Origin: Alcanivorax sp. 1008
GTDB taxonomy: Bacteria; Pseudomonadota; Gammaproteobacteria; Pseudomonadales; Alcanivoracaceae
NCBI RefSeq assembly: GCF_020667895.1
Contig: NZ_JAFMPS010000004.1
Coordinates: 124,001-188,000, forward strand
Length of the DNA stretch: 64,000 nt
Reading direction: 5' to 3'
Shown: one piece after another, positions 63,797 through 64,000 of the stretch
Layout of the letters: every line of letters begins with the position of its first letter
Numbering within the stretch: the stretch's first letter is position 1
Program-made: the position numbers and the translations under genes
The notes under the pieces: generated by a model
Database searches by the model: none
Told to the model about the DNA's origin: nothing
What the model saw: only the letters and a program-made list of their open reading frames with translations

Positions 63797-63824
63797 AAAA
63801 AAAGGCCACGCTACGCGTGGCCTT
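63797..63824 (-). terminator. Intrinsic terminator of the right-end gene
   Basis: AAGGCCACGC (63802-63811) and GCGTGGCCTT (63815-63824) pair perfectly around a three-base loop. Read leftward they are followed by a run of seven T residues (63803-63797). It lies 30 bases past the stop of the partial gene at the window edge. Confidence 0.88.
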
Positions 63825-63853
63825 AGGGGTTTTACCGAACAACAACTACTCCA

Positions 63854-64000
63854 TCAGCGCAGCAACTTGGCACCTGTGAATACATCACCCGTAGTGAATA
63901 GCTCCGTAGCCAAGGCCGGATCCAGATCATACAGGTCCTCACTGCCGATCAAGTCGTGGTACTCCTTCTCCGGCACCGCACGACTCTTGACGATGATGCT
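63854..64000 (-). CDS. Unrecognised gene, C-terminal 48 residues only
   Basis: The minus-strand frame entering from the right edge encodes 48 residues, including SRAVPEKEYHDLIGSEDLYD and ending FTGAKLLR before TGA. A good intrinsic terminator lies just downstream, which supports a real gene. I see no diagnostic motif, so the product cannot be named. The segment is acidic and soluble, without a membrane helix. Confidence 0.6.
   Translation of the reverse strand, partial: SIIVKSRAVPEKEYHDLIGSEDLYDLDPALATELFTTGDVFTGAKLLR

Overview
The window looks like ordinary chromosome from a marine gammaproteobacterium in or near Alcanivorax (Alcanivoracaceae). The evidence is gene order and protein resemblance, not a database search. 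The block accC-prmA-DUF3426-dusB-fis-purH-purD-retS matches the order I know from Pseudomonas, as does the trpGDC/vfr/osmC-like/speD/coq7 neighbourhood. A haloalkane dehalogenase and an Old Yellow Enzyme fit a hydrocarbon-using marine bacterium. Coding density is very high, genes often overlap by 1-4 bases, and no gene-free stretch exceeds 300 bases. I see no CRISPR array, insertion sequence, prophage or rRNA.

Layout. 1-9309: fatty-acid, ribosome-methylation, tRNA-modification and purine genes (accC partial, prmA, dusB-fis, purH, purD), then an unusual cyclic-nucleotide-binding/rhodanese protein. 9317-16664: a RetS-like hybrid sensor with a degenerate ATPase domain, an AraC-type regulator coupled to a Ycf46-like AAA ATPase, coq7, speD and a VOC protein. 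16657-23653: OsmC-like protein, Vfr/CRP, YceI, MurI and the trpE-trpG-trpD-trpC operon, which is preceded by a candidate leader peptide ending in Trp-Arg-Trp. 23734-28914: MscS-like protein, OYE-family reductase with a divergent HxlR regulator and operator-like repeats, gamma carbonic anhydrase, rpe, and the MurU/AmgK muropeptide-recycling pair. 28971-37532: lptD-surA-pdxA-rsmA-apaG-apaH, DUF2058 and a DEAD-box helicase.

37547-43798 is the most distinctive accessory block. It holds two related UGT-like glycosyltransferases, a Tat/lipobox GMC oxidoreductase, a secreted FG-GAP (VCBS) protein with a GlyGly-CTERM-like tail, and a radical SAM/SPASM protein. Next come a nitronate monooxygenase-like enzyme, a small periplasmic protein behind a strong Fur-box match, a TetR/haloalkane dehalogenase unit with a clear operator, and an EamA exporter with a terminator-like hairpin just upstream.

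48188-64000: cca, a pteridine-reductase-like SDR, two DUF4124 proteins (one fused to a metalloprotease-like domain), folK-folB, plsY, a LysR regulator, and a second GMC oxidoreductase with an unknown protein and an AhpD-like protein. Then come tsaD and the macromolecular synthesis operon rpsU-yqeY-dnaG-rpoD, with a 31-bp inverted repeat element between yqeY and dnaG. A CAU-anticodon tRNA, a sulfotransferase-like gene and the tail of an unrecognised gene close the window.

Cells carrying this segment would make and regulate tryptophan, purines, folate, ubiquinone, spermidine and cell-wall precursors in the usual way. The accessory genes suggest cell-surface or lipid modification with sugars and flavin-dependent oxidation. 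No function for those clusters can be proved from sequence alone.
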